DNA of 26,474 nt from a virus. The position numbers and the translations under genes are program-made. Below, piece after piece: positions 6,975-15,945 of this stretch (position 1 is the stretch's first letter; each line of letters starts with the position of its first letter). The notes under the pieces were generated by a model, which made no database searches, was not told where the DNA came from, and saw only the letters and a program-made list of their open reading frames with translations. The stretch spans positions 1-26,474 of the IMG/VR virus record IMGVR_UViG_3300033153_001082; one strand, given 5' to 3'.

Positions 6975-8531
6975 ATGGCAAAGAAATTTCAAATCATAGG
7001 AAGTTCACTAGTGATAACTGACACGTTATCAAGTGATATTTTATTAGAGCAACCAAAAAGAGACTCTTTTTATTATTACAAAGATTTAAGAGATGATGCT
7101 GTTGTTAAGATTTATGATACCAACGGAACAAATAAAACCTTAAATGGCCCAGCAAAATACCCTCTTTCTGAATGTGTTGATAGTTCAGATACTCCATTTA
7201 CTGAAGCTACATTTCTAACATTTGTTAGGGATAATCTGGGTTTTAGTACGACTTCGGGAGGCAGCGGAGTAATAGATGGAGAGGTTGAATATAGAGGTGA
7301 TTTACCAACTACAATTGGTGATCCTGTTGTTGGTAGTGTTTATCTAGTAGAAAAGAATACTACATTTTTAGGCTTTGTAACGTATCAAAACGGGCTTTAT
7401 ATTAGGCAAACTAATGCAGGTTCTCTTTCTGATTGGGAAAGAATGAACGTAAAAACTAACTTTACTGACACTGAATTTTCAATTGTAAATGCTACAGATA
7501 CAACAAAAAAGGCAAAATTTGATGCCTCTACAATAGCTACTGCAACAACTAGAACATATATTTTTCCAGATAAAGATGGTACTATTGCTTTATTAAGTGA
7601 TGTTGGAACTAGTGAGGATTTAGCAACTACACTTGCAAACGGAAATACTACTGGAGCAAATAACATTGTACTTTCAAATGGTCAGTTTTTTATTGCTCCT
7701 GATGGAAATGCAAAAATAAGTTTAGATGGAAGTGAGGCAAGATTAGAGGCTACTGATTCAATATATTATCAAGGTGGCACTTTTGGTGTTTCTGGAACTT
7801 CTTATTGTGGAGTTAATAATGAAGTTGCATATTTTGGAATGTTTAATCAAACATTTTCAAGAACTGGTTATATGGCCATAACAAATAATGATTCTGCTGC
7901 ATTTACCACATCTAATTCACCCCACTTTCCTTTTGTCGCTGCATCTCAAAATACTACAGTAAATCAATCTGTAATAAATAGTGCATCAATTAGTGGAGTT
8001 AATACAATAGTAAAAACAAACAATGCTTTAGGGCTTCAAAATATTTCTTTTAATGGTGGTGAAACTGGAGAGACATTGCTTACTTACACTCCATCAATTG
8101 GAACTGATTATACTGCTACTCTCCAAGCTAAAGATGGAACTATTGCATTAATTAACGATATAGCACAAAGTCAAGGTTTCACAATACAGGAGGTAATTAC
8201 AAATCCAACTCTTACAGCAAATGTTGATAATTGGACACCTGTTGGATATACAGATGATACAGATGTTGTTAGGGTTGACGTTAATGCTAACAATAGGCAA
8301 ATAAGAGGATTAATTTCACCTGCTGTTGGTGTAAATAGAATTGTTGGAATAACAAATATTAATTCAACTGGTGATGATATTAGGTTTGTTAATAATGCAG
8401 GAACAAGTTTAGCACAAAATAGATTTTTATTAAGGGATAACAACCAAAAATCAATAAAACCAAACGAAACGGCTTTATTTTGGTATGACCATATAACTCA
8501 AAGATGGAGACCTTATAATAGGGTTGGATAA
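6975..8531 (+). CDS. Tail-fibre-like structural protein
   Basis: A 518-residue, Thr/Asn/Gly-rich beta protein with few charged residues in its distal half, typical of fibres or surface appendages. Residues 1-90 form a distinct N-terminal domain; 100-160 (GEVEYRGDLPTTIGDPVVGS, then LSDWERMN) resemble the small domain found in many fibre stalks. The motif PDKDGTIALLSDV (198-210) and AKDGTIALINDI (385-396) bracket a module at about 215-396 that recurs in the 807-residue fibre encoded at 18809. The C-terminal 120 residues, ending in FWYDHITQRWRPYNRVG, look like a compact globular tip and could bind the receptor. Starts at the ATG after AAATATT; 12 bp after the previous gene. Confidence 0.75.
   Translation: MAKKFQIIGSSLVITDTLSSDILLEQPKRDSFYYYKDLRDDAVVKIYDTNGTNKTLNGPAKYPLSECVDSSDTPFTEATFLTFVRDNLGFSTTSGGSGVIDGEVEYRGDLPTTIGDPVVGSVYLVEKNTTFLGFVTYQNGLYIRQTNAGSLSDWERMNVKTNFTDTEFSIVNATDTTKKAKFDASTIATATTRTYIFPDKDGTIALLSDVGTSEDLATTLANGNTTGANNIVLSNGQFFIAPDGNAKISLDGSEARLEATDSIYYQGGTFGVSGTSYCGVNNEVAYFGMFNQTFSRTGYMAITNNDSAAFTTSNSPHFPFVAASQNTTVNQSVINSASISGVNTIVKTNNALGLQNISFNGGETGETLLTYTPSIGTDYTATLQAKDGTIALINDIAQSQGFTIQEVITNPTLTANVDNWTPVGYTDDTDVVRVDVNANNRQIRGLISPAVGVNRIVGITNINSTGDDIRFVNNAGTSLAQNRFLLRDNNQKSIKPNETALFWYDHITQRWRPYNRVG
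7617..8162 (+). repeat. Fibre module copy 1 (shared with 19898-20443)
   Basis: Codes for about 182 residues that align without large gaps with the module in the fibre encoded at 18809. Shared blocks in order are TGANxIV, NAKIS, YYQxGTF with YCG, AYFGMF, NNDSA, ASQN, VKT and ATLQ with GTIA and D-I. The two copies are paralogous at protein level and only patchily alike in DNA, so the duplication or exchange is old. Confidence 0.8.
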
Positions 8532-8543
8532 AAAAATTAAAAT

Positions 8544-8936
8544 ATGTCAAGAAAATTTTACAAGGAAGAAGGAGAGCAGATACCTGCAATAGATTATTCA
8601 GAATCACAACCTACAGGCTATGTTTTGATAACAGAAGAAAGTGAATTAAAAAGGCTTTATATTGGCTTGTACAAACAAAGGCAAATAGATGGAACAAACT
8701 ATTTTGAAGATTTCAGAGCTGATTTAATAATGAAAATTATAGATGGAACTTATACAAGTTTAGAAGTTTTTAGCCTTGAAAATCATATTAAATATTTACA
8801 AGATGAAATAATACTGGGTAACTGGTTGACATCTCAAAACATTAATACTAATCTTTCTTTAAGTGGAATCTATGACCAAATTATGAAGGATGAAATTCAA
8901 AATTACATAGATGATTATGTATTAAACAATTATTAG
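8544..8936 (+). CDS. Unknown 130-residue protein after the fibre-like gene
   Basis: An acidic, Tyr-rich protein starting 12 bp after the fibre-like gene with the leader TTAAAATATG. Residues 25-60 (YVLITEESELKRLYIGLYKQ) and 60-100 look helical; the end (IQNYIDDYVLNNY) is strongly acidic and aromatic. No motif is recognised. Genes just after fibre genes often encode fibre chaperones or cap proteins, which would fit its size, but nothing in the sequence proves it. The 88 bp that follow (8937-9024) hold no gene, terminator or promoter I can identify. Confidence 0.7.
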   Translation: MSRKFYKEEGEQIPAIDYSESQPTGYVLITEESELKRLYIGLYKQRQIDGTNYFEDFRADLIMKIIDGTYTSLEVFSLENHIKYLQDEIILGNWLTSQNINTNLSLSGIYDQIMKDEIQNYIDDYVLNNY

Positions 8937-9024
8937 AACTATCAAAAATAAAAAGTGAATAATTAGCCATTAAAAATATTATTCTAGAAGTATTAACATA
9001 TCTTACCTATAATAACACAAAAGT

Positions 9025-9450
9025 ATGAAGCCATACATACATTTAACAAATGAGAATCTAAAAGAATCGCTGATTTCTAACGCAAAAGGTATGAATGCTC
9101 CAGAATGGGTTTTTATAATGATTGAAGAAGGTTTTAACAATCCTCTTTGGGACTCTAAAACAGATTTTAATGGATGTAATCTAGTTCAAGATGTTTTACA
9201 TCCTTCAGTTGCTTGTTATGTACATGACTATTTAATCAATTGTGGAATGGGGGGATTTCTTTGTGATGAAATAGCTTTAAATCTTTGGATTATGGAAGGG
9301 CTTAAGCCTAGTAGAGCTAAAAGAAGATGGTTTGCGGTTCGTGTTGCCTGGTTAACTTATTTAAAATGGAAAAACTTGATTTCCAGCAACATAGTACAGA
9401 AACAGTTTTCAGGCGGTGTACAAGCGTATTTGAAACACGAAAAGAATTAG
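9025..9450 (+). CDS. DUF1353-like protein
   Basis: A 141-residue protein. The segment from residue 57 on, LHPSVACYVHDYLINCG, has the HDY motif (67-69) followed by an Asp (D81, in LCDEIALNLWI) and then a helix with RRWFAVRVAWLTYL. That order (HDyl, aD..f, avr) is how I remember the DUF1353 family (PF07087), small phage proteins of unknown activity. His67, Asp68 and Asp81 could form a metal or active site, which is speculation. It lies in the terminator-flanked block, next to a membrane-anchored coiled-coil gene. Confidence 0.6.
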   Translation: MKPYIHLTNENLKESLISNAKGMNAPEWVFIMIEEGFNNPLWDSKTDFNGCNLVQDVLHPSVACYVHDYLINCGMGGFLCDEIALNLWIMEGLKPSRAKRRWFAVRVAWLTYLKWKNLISSNIVQKQFSGGVQAYLKHEKN

Positions 9451-9478
9451 AAAATTCATAGATTAACAACATAAAGCA

Positions 9479-9889
9479 ATGTTAGAATTACTACAAATAG
9501 CACCAAACACAATTACATATAGTCAAACGGCAATTGTTGTTGTTTCAATCGTAGGATGGGTAATAAGTTTATGTGGTTTATACTTTGCTTTAAAACATGG
9601 TATAGAGAAGAATAAAACAAAAATTGAATCTGTTGAAAAAGACCATGATACTAATGTTAGGAACTTAAAAGAAAAATTGATTGAGGCCAAAACTAAAAAA
9701 GAAGCTATGAAAGCAGAATTTTCACTGGAGATAGAAAAGAAAGATGAATTAACACATAAAAGGATTGATGCAATTAGAACTGACTTCAAAGAGCATCAAA
9801 CAAGCTCAAACAATGAATTTAAGGTTGTTAGTTCAAATCTATCAGAGATTAAAGGAATGCTTACCCTACTTATGGAGCGAAAAAGTTAA
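9479..9889 (+). CDS. Membrane-anchored coiled-coil protein
   Basis: A 136-residue protein with one transmembrane helix at about residues 17-40 (TAIVVVSIVGWVISLCGLYF) and then about 90 residues of Lys/Glu-rich coiled coil (KKEAMKAEFSLEIEKKDELT), ending SEIKGMLTLLMERK. The short N-terminal tail and basic flank after the helix suggest N-out, C-in topology, though this is uncertain. The layout matches the shorter protein encoded at 22096. Possible roles are a lysis-associated or superinfection-related membrane protein; the sequence does not decide. The gene is last before a terminator. Confidence 0.65.
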   Translation: MLELLQIAPNTITYSQTAIVVVSIVGWVISLCGLYFALKHGIEKNKTKIESVEKDHDTNVRNLKEKLIEAKTKKEAMKAEFSLEIEKKDELTHKRIDAIRTDFKEHQTSSNNEFKVVSSNLSEIKGMLTLLMERKS

Positions 9890-9918
9890 TTATATTTAGT
9901 ATCTTAGCAACTTATTGG

Positions 9919-9953
9919 AACGTGAATTGGTATAAACTGATTCACGTTTTTTT
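9919..9953 (+). terminator. Rho-independent terminator ending the 6136-9889 block
   Basis: AACGTGAAT (9919-9927) pairs perfectly with ATTCACGTT (9940-9948) around a 12-base loop that can shorten by weak inner pairs. Seven T run from 9947 to 9953. The next gene starts only 10 bp later with no promoter match, so some read-through or a distant promoter is needed for the tape measure region. Confidence 0.85.
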
Positions 9954-9962
9954 GTTTATGTT

Positions 9963-10418
9963 ATGTTTGAAGGTATTTACAATATGTTAAACAGGGCTAA
10001 AAACCTTGACGAATCCAAAGCCTTTAGATTTGCGGTTGATTCAGACATTAAAAAGCTAATAATAAGCCTAAATACAGTTGAACAATTAGGAAAAGAGGGG
10101 ATTGATAGTGATGGAGATAGTTTAGGGGAATACGCTCCTTTTACAAAACAAAAGAAGCTAACAGAAGGTGTTGGAATTGGTAAGATTATTGATCATATTA
10201 CTTTTTATGAAAATGGAGATTATTGGAACTCATGGACTGTTAATGTAAAAGGTGATGATATTGAAATTATAGTTAACAAAGAAAGATTTGATGAACTTGT
10301 TAATGAACTTGGATTTTCTCCAGACCATGTTGGATTAACAGATGAAAACTTGACAATTTTAGCTGAAAAAATGAGGCCAAAATATATAGAATACGCAAGA
10401 AGAACGATATTAGGATGA
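9963..10418 (+). CDS. Putative tail completion / morphogenesis protein
   Basis: A 151-residue protein. Residues 25-60 carry a helix and then DGDSLGEYAPFTKQKK; next come IIDHITFYENGDYWNSWTVN, a beta region, and the conserved-looking end GLTDENLTILAEKMRPKY with a terminal basic helix. A Y-x-P-F-T motif followed by an FxNGDyxxSw strand and a LTxEN helix is a pattern I remember from small morphogenesis proteins of Bacteroidota phages, loosely like HK97 gp10; I cannot verify it. The stop overlaps the next start by 4 bp (ATGA at 10415). Confidence 0.6.
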   Translation: MFEGIYNMLNRAKNLDESKAFRFAVDSDIKKLIISLNTVEQLGKEGIDSDGDSLGEYAPFTKQKKLTEGVGIGKIIDHITFYENGDYWNSWTVNVKGDDIEIIVNKERFDELVNELGFSPDHVGLTDENLTILAEKMRPKYIEYARRTILG

Positions 10419-10870
10419 ATTATTATAAACACATAGATGAATTACCTTTGCACAATTGGATTAAAATCAACGAAGGTGAGCTTGTTTATTGTAGAAAAGA
10501 TATTGAAAAAGGAACTAAAGAACAAGATCAAGTTCATTATGAACTAATTTCTGATTCTAACTATAAAGAGTTTGGAGTTTCTAAGCATCATTTAAGGTTG
10601 TTAAATCTTCAACATAGACTAGCAATCGAGAGGCTAGATTGGATAATTACAGGGATAGACTTCAAGAAAAACAAGATTAAAAGACTTGAATTTCAGATTG
10701 AAGAATTATTAAAAATGATGGAGCAGGAAGGTTCTGGAGATATTGGAGAGATTATAATTTCAATATCTAAATGGGTTGGATATAGAGTAGATCCAAAAGT
10801 TATTACAGTTAAAGAATTTAGAAGTATGATTTCTCTTTATAAAAAAGAAGCTAAATCACAAAAAAGTTAA
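10415..10870 (+). CDS. Protein upstream of tape measure, possible tail assembly chaperone
   Basis: A 151-residue protein starting in the ATGA shared with the previous stop and ending 3 bp before the tape measure start. Residues 1-45 (HIDELPLHNWIKINEGELVY) form a domain with conserved-looking Asn-Trp; the rest is helical with a long amphipathic stretch (LQHRLAIERLDWIITGIDF, KRLEFQIEELLKMMEQEG). The slot just before the tape measure gene is where tail assembly chaperones sit. The A-run near the end (CAAAAAAGT) is not in register for a -1 slippery heptamer, so no G/GT-type fusion is predicted. Confidence 0.6.
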   Translation: MNYYKHIDELPLHNWIKINEGELVYCRKDIEKGTKEQDQVHYELISDSNYKEFGVSKHHLRLLNLQHRLAIERLDWIITGIDFKKNKIKRLEFQIEELLKMMEQEGSGDIGEIIISISKWVGYRVDPKVITVKEFRSMISLYKKEAKSQKS

Positions 10871-10873
10871 GAC

Positions 10874-13800
10874 ATGGCTAAAAAAATAAATAAAGATGAT
10901 ATAGCACAAAAGGGAACTTTTCAAAACATTGAAGAAAGTGCAAAGATAACTGAAGCAGCAGTTAAATCTCTTGAAATTACCATGTTAGCAGTTAAAGAGA
11001 CTGCAAAACAAATTAAGGCCTCTGCTTCAAGTGCTGATCCTACGAACAATAAGAGCATAAGAGAGAGAAATGAGCTATTAAAAGAGTCCGAAAGACTATC
11101 AAAGGCAAAAATAAAAACAGAAAAACAACTTCAAAAAGCTAGATTAGATGAATTAAGACTTCAGAAAGCTAGGGAACAGGCTTTTGATAAGTTTGAAAAG
11201 CAAAGACAGAAACAACTAAAAGATCATATAAAAAATAGAAAGGCTGTTTTAGATGAAAATAATGCTTACAAAAAGTTAACCAAACAAGTAAATTCAGCAC
11301 AAGCAAGATTTAAAAGATTAGCTGCTGAATATGGAGTTAATTCAAAACAGGCAATTAAAGCAAATATTGCTTTTGCTCAACTTGATGATAGGTTAAGAAG
11401 GATAAATAAAACAGCTAGAGATGGAAGGCGTGACGTTGGAAGGTATGGTCTTGCTTTTAGGGAAATAGGAGTTTCATTAAAGTCTTTATTTTTTGCAGGA
11501 GGTGTTATTGGTGCTATTAGAGGTGTTGGCTTGGCTTTTAAAGATGCGTTTGATAGAGTTAGGCAGTTTGACAAAGTTATGCAGAATATTTCTGGTGTAA
11601 CTGGAATTGCTAGAAAAGCCTTGAAAAGCCTTGAAAAGTCAATAATTTCTGTTGCTGGTAGTTCAATTAAAACATCTAATGAAGTTGCTGAATTAGCATC
11701 CACATTATTTACTTTGGGTAATTCAGAAAGGGAAGTCAAACTGTTGTTAAAGCCCGTAAATGATCTATCAATTGCTCTTGGGGCTACATCTGAAGAGGCG
11801 GCTGATTTCTTAGGTCAAACATTAAATGCATTTGGAAAAGGTGCTGAATCAGGCCAAGAGTTTGCAGATATAATTGCAAATGTAAGAACAAGCACATCAT
11901 TAGATTTCCAAAGAATAAAAGATGCTTTAGGTTTTGTTGCTCCAACGGCCAATGCATTAGGTTTGAGTTTAGGTCAAGTTTCTGCTCAAATTGGTGTCCT
12001 GCAAGACAATGGAATAAAAGCTGCTAGAGCTGGTAGATTGTTAAATACATCTTTTGCAAGATTAGTTAAACAAGGAAAAACATTGGATGAAGCCCTAGAA
12101 GAAGTGAACCAATCACAAGATAAGGTTGCAACGGCCACTAATTTATTTGGTGCTGAGTCATTTACTTTAGGGTTAATACTTGCTGATAATGTTGAAAAAA
12201 CTGCTGAACTTGCAAATGAATTTGATAATCTTTCTGAAGGCTCACTAAAAACTTTAACTGATGAACAGTTGAAAAGTGTTGATGCTCAGTTGAAGATTCT
12301 TGATTCTACTTATGAAAAGTTCATTTTAAATATTGAAAACGGTCAGGGTATATTGTCTGATATGTTCAGAGGATTTATTTCTAGTGCTGTTGATGCAATT
12401 AATACAATTGATAAAGTATCTGTAGGTATTTCAAATCTAAAGAATGGAGTTATAGGAGCTAGAGAAGAACTTTCAAGAGCTTTTTTATCTTTTGCAGGGC
12501 CAGGAGGTGAGCAAATACAAAAAACATTTGATACTATAGATAGATTAATTGATGAAGAAACAGATAGGATAGCTGAAAAGTTTGTTAAAAAAGATATAAA
12601 AACACAAAAGACAATTACTAAAAACTTATTAAATCGAATAAAGAATGATATTAAAGCATTAAAAACTGCTGATGCATTAGAGAGTGTTGTTATAGAAAGA
12701 AGAATTAAGAGAAATCAATTACTACTTTCTAAGTTGGAGGTACTTACAGAAGTTCAGAAAGAAGGAAATGATGAAATAGAAACTAATACTGAAGAAACAA
12801 AGAAAAATGCAGATGCAAAAAAGGAGCTTATAGGGTTAATAAATAATCAATCTAAAGCAGTTAGCGACTTAAACACTAGAATAAGAGAGGCTACAACAGA
12901 AGAGGATATATTAAAGTTAAGCCTTGAACTTGATGTTGAAAAAGAAGAATTAGATAGACTAAAAAGAATAGTAAGTTCTACCTATGAAGAAATACAAAAA
13001 ATAGAATTAGATTTAATTGAGGACACTACAGATAAAAGGATTGAAAAGGAAATAGAAAAGAGTAATAGACTAATAAAGCAAATTGAAACTAATTCTAGGG
13101 TTGAACAAGATGTAAAAGAAAAGCTAATTGCACAAGAAGATAAGAGATTAGATAAATTTGTGGAGAATGAACAAATAAAAAAGCTACAAGAATCTATTAA
13201 GTTTGAGAGACAATTAGCAGAAGCAGAAATTGAACAAAGAAAATCTGGATTTAAAAGTGAAGAGGATTTTGAAGAATTTAAAGCTGAACAATTTAAAGCA
13301 ATAAGAAGAAATGAACTTCAAGCAAATTTAGATGTATTAAAGTTTTATGGAAGAGAAGAGGACAAATTAAAGATAGAACAATTAGAAGCTGAACTTGCAA
13401 CTCTTCACGAATTTGAAAAGAAGAAAAACATACTAACTGAACAGGAAGCAGAAAACAATCAAAAAATAATTCAATTTACTGAAGATATTGCAGTTAAAAA
13501 CTTTGAAAATACTTTAAACAGACTGCAAGAACAAGAGGCGGCCCACAAAAGTAATTTAGACGAATACAAACAAGCTGCAAGAGATGGAAACATTTCTGCA
13601 AAAGAATCACTAGCTGAACAAGAAAGACTTTCTGAAGAGGCTGTTGTTGCACAACAAAAGATAGAGCAAAAGAAACAAAACTTCTTATTAGTTAGTTCTG
13701 TTTTATCTGCTTTTAATGCAGAGTTGGCAAAAACTGATGATGTTGGAAAGGCTTTAACTACAGCAATAACAAGTACAACGGTACTTTCTCAATTTGCTCA

Positions 13801-14200
13801 ATCATTACCAGCCTTTTTAGAAGGAACTGAAAATACTGGAAATCATGGTGCTGGAGTAGATGGAAAAGGTGGATTTCATGCAATACTACACGATAACGAA
13901 AGGGTATTAACTAAAGAGCAAAATAGTAAGATTGGTAATTTTACAAATGAAGAGGTTGCACAAACGATGGAAAAGAAAAGACTAGGAAAACTTGGTGGGG
14001 ATACTCAATTAATTGCAATGGCAAATGGTGTTGATTTATCAGGAATGGAGGCCGAATTAAAAGACATTAAGAGAGCTATAATTGATAAACCAGTTTCTAA
14101 TGCTAATATCGGAGAAATAACAAGCGAAAGTTTTAGAATAATGCAATCAACAAAGGTTGGAAATAGAACTACTACAAACTCATACAAAGTTAAAAGATGA
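10874..14200 (+). CDS. Tail tape measure protein
   Basis: A 1108-residue protein, the longest in the window. Residues 20-185 are a Lys/Glu-rich coiled coil; 197-222 hold a hydrophobic stretch; about 230-440 is a TP901/PhageMin_Tail-like core (FDKVMQNISGVTG, then LASTLFTLGNS, LGATSEEAADFLGQTLNAFG and GLSLGQVSAQIGVLQDNGIK). Residues 640-950 are again coiled coil. The C-terminal part has GKGGFHAILHDNERVLTKEQ, common near the end of such proteins. It fills the tail lumen, sets tail length and helps DNA entry. At about 1.5 angstrom per residue the tail would be near 165 nm, which is inference. The stop overlaps the next start by 4 bp (ATGA at 14197). Confidence 0.92.
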   Translation: MAKKINKDDIAQKGTFQNIEESAKITEAAVKSLEITMLAVKETAKQIKASASSADPTNNKSIRERNELLKESERLSKAKIKTEKQLQKARLDELRLQKAREQAFDKFEKQRQKQLKDHIKNRKAVLDENNAYKKLTKQVNSAQARFKRLAAEYGVNSKQAIKANIAFAQLDDRLRRINKTARDGRRDVGRYGLAFREIGVSLKSLFFAGGVIGAIRGVGLAFKDAFDRVRQFDKVMQNISGVTGIARKALKSLEKSIISVAGSSIKTSNEVAELASTLFTLGNSEREVKLLLKPVNDLSIALGATSEEAADFLGQTLNAFGKGAESGQEFADIIANVRTSTSLDFQRIKDALGFVAPTANALGLSLGQVSAQIGVLQDNGIKAARAGRLLNTSFARLVKQGKTLDEALEEVNQSQDKVATATNLFGAESFTLGLILADNVEKTAELANEFDNLSEGSLKTLTDEQLKSVDAQLKILDSTYEKFILNIENGQGILSDMFRGFISSAVDAINTIDKVSVGISNLKNGVIGAREELSRAFLSFAGPGGEQIQKTFDTIDRLIDEETDRIAEKFVKKDIKTQKTITKNLLNRIKNDIKALKTADALESVVIERRIKRNQLLLSKLEVLTEVQKEGNDEIETNTEETKKNADAKKELIGLINNQSKAVSDLNTRIREATTEEDILKLSLELDVEKEELDRLKRIVSSTYEEIQKIELDLIEDTTDKRIEKEIEKSNRLIKQIETNSRVEQDVKEKLIAQEDKRLDKFVENEQIKKLQESIKFERQLAEAEIEQRKSGFKSEEDFEEFKAEQFKAIRRNELQANLDVLKFYGREEDKLKIEQLEAELATLHEFEKKKNILTEQEAENNQKIIQFTEDIAVKNFENTLNRLQEQEAAHKSNLDEYKQAARDGNISAKESLAEQERLSEEAVVAQQKIEQKKQNFLLVSSVLSAFNAELAKTDDVGKALTTAITSTTVLSQFAQSLPAFLEGTENTGNHGAGVDGKGGFHAILHDNERVLTKEQNSKIGNFTNEEVAQTMEKKRLGKLGGDTQLIAMANGVDLSGMEAELKDIKRAIIDKPVSNANIGEITSESFRIMQSTKVGNRTTTNSYKVKR

Positions 14201-15945
14201 TTGAAGCGGTACACTCGATAAATGGAACACAAATAATGCCTGTAAATGGTGATGACATTGGATTTAAACTAAGTTTCGATGGTGAAGAGGGGTATATCCA
14301 AAATGAAATCAATGTTGATAGTATAATTCTTGCAACTAAAGCAAAAGAAATTGTATTAGATCACATTGCAACAAATGGAGTTTTTCAAGGAATACCATAT
14401 ACTATTCAAATTGGAGATGTTACACTTGATTATTATGTTGATTTAACACAAACCCCAAAAATATCTGGTGATTCTGATTCAACTGTTGAAGTGAAAGTTA
14501 AGAAAAGAAAGTCTTTTGAATGGTTTAAAAAGAATGCTGATGTTTTAAGTTGGGAAGCTATAAATAGAACTAATACAATAGATACGGTACAAACGAAGTA
14601 TTTAATAGTTCGAGATAATCAAGGCATGATTATTTTGACTGCTTCAATGGCTACGTATTCTCTAGCAATAACAATTGCAGAACAAGTTAAGTCTTTAGCT
14701 GAAGCAATCGGAGATTTAACTGCTGCTATAATTCCAAATACTGGTGTTGGTTTGGGTGTTGTTGTTGTTGTTAAACCTGCTGAAATTGCTTGGGCCATTG
14801 CTAAAGCAGTTATACAGGTAGCATTTTTATTGTTATCTATTGTAGCTTTTATAAATATGTTAAAGCAAATAGTCCAGATAATATACCCAAGAATAAGAGA
14901 ATTAAAATCTGTTACAGTTTACGAGCTAATAACAACTGGTTGTGAAAAACTTGGATTTACTTTTCAATCTTCAATTATAACTAGTTCTAGTCCATTAACA
15001 ATTTTGCCAGTTCCAATTGTAAACACTAACACAAAAGATTGGTTTTTAGAAACTTTATTGCCACCAACACAACCAGGATATACAAAAGGTTATCCAACAG
15101 ACAAAGACACTATTCCAACTCTAGGTAGTTTAATTGATGCTATGGTTACTAGATACAATGGTAAAATATGGGTTGAAAATGGGGTTGTTAAGTTTGAGAG
15201 AAGGGATTTTTTACAAAACATAAGTTCTAGGAGCATTAGAAATACATTGAATCTACAAGATGCAAGAGAAAACGCTTTTACTTACAACTTTGGTGATGTA
15301 TGGAAAAGGTATTATCTACATTCACAGGTTGATTTTAGTGATTCACATACAACAAGTATTTCTTCAGGAACTAAAACAGAATATTCTACAGAACCAACAA
15401 ATGTAATTGCTGATGATTTAGTTAACATAAGTGGATTAGTTGATGGCTCGATTCCATTTGCATTTGGAACAAGAAAAAGTTCATTGTCACCTGCTGAAGA
15501 ATTTTGGAAAGGCGTGTGTGTTGCTGTTGATAATGTTGCTGGAATTTTTGGTGCTTCATCTGATCTTGCAAGTAAAGTTTCTGCAAGAATTGGAGTAATG
15601 CAGATTTCACAACCTTTGTACAGTGTTACTAAATTATTGTATCAAGTAGGATCTAAACAACCAGCTAATTATAAAGATTATTTAAGTGCTGATTTCTTGT
15701 ATCAAAACTATCATAGGATTAATGAAGTAGATGTGAATTTTAAAAGAATTTATGTTGCTCAGATTCCTTTTTCAAGTCAAGATTTTGATGCTTTGCAAAA
15801 CAATAATTATATTTACGACAATGACGGAACTTTGTTAGAAATATTGAATTTCTCATGGATAAATAAAACTAAAACTGCTGAAATAGAATATTCTATACCA
15901 GCAAAATATAGTACTAATACTACAACAATTGAAATAAATGGATGA
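14197..15945 (+). CDS. Tail-tip (distal tail/hub) protein with a hydrophobic stretch
   Basis: A 582-residue protein encoded directly after the tape measure, where the distal tail or hub protein is expected. Residues 1-105 are beta-rich (GFKLSFDGEEGYIQNEINVD, TIQIGDVTLDYYVD). Residues 142-229 are unusually hydrophobic, with segments around 142-165, 184-215 and 215-229 (GVGLGVVVVVKPAEIAWAIA, then IQVAFLLLSIVAFINML). Residues 235-582 are mixed alpha/beta (SVTVYELITTGCEKLGFTF), with a Tyr/Asn-rich end. The hydrophobic part could insert into the host membrane during DNA ejection. The annotation as tail tip is from position. Confidence 0.6.
   Translation: MIEAVHSINGTQIMPVNGDDIGFKLSFDGEEGYIQNEINVDSIILATKAKEIVLDHIATNGVFQGIPYTIQIGDVTLDYYVDLTQTPKISGDSDSTVEVKVKKRKSFEWFKKNADVLSWEAINRTNTIDTVQTKYLIVRDNQGMIILTASMATYSLAITIAEQVKSLAEAIGDLTAAIIPNTGVGLGVVVVVKPAEIAWAIAKAVIQVAFLLLSIVAFINMLKQIVQIIYPRIRELKSVTVYELITTGCEKLGFTFQSSIITSSSPLTILPVPIVNTNTKDWFLETLLPPTQPGYTKGYPTDKDTIPTLGSLIDAMVTRYNGKIWVENGVVKFERRDFLQNISSRSIRNTLNLQDARENAFTYNFGDVWKRYYLHSQVDFSDSHTTSISSGTKTEYSTEPTNVIADDLVNISGLVDGSIPFAFGTRKSSLSPAEEFWKGVCVAVDNVAGIFGASSDLASKVSARIGVMQISQPLYSVTKLLYQVGSKQPANYKDYLSADFLYQNYHRINEVDVNFKRIYVAQIPFSSQDFDALQNNNYIYDNDGTLLEILNFSWINKTKTAEIEYSIPAKYSTNTTTIEING

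Noticed and set aside
9962-9969. TATGTTTG at the start of the gene at 9963
   Set aside because: It overlaps the start codon and has no TTG at 19-21 bp upstream, so it cannot serve as promoter for this gene.
10855-10875. Possible -1 frameshift at CAAAAAAGT before the tape measure gene
   Set aside because: The A-run is not in the register needed for a slippery heptamer, and the -1 frame ends after a few codons.
11618-11642. Short repeat AAAGCCTTGA x2 in the tape measure gene
   Set aside because: It encodes KALKSLEKS within the normal helix; two short copies are easily due to chance or a local duplication without function.
15422-15610. Minus-strand ORFs of 60-120 codons across the window
   Set aside because: All are shadows of longer plus-strand genes, with low-complexity or odd composition, and none has a leader or neighbour that supports it.
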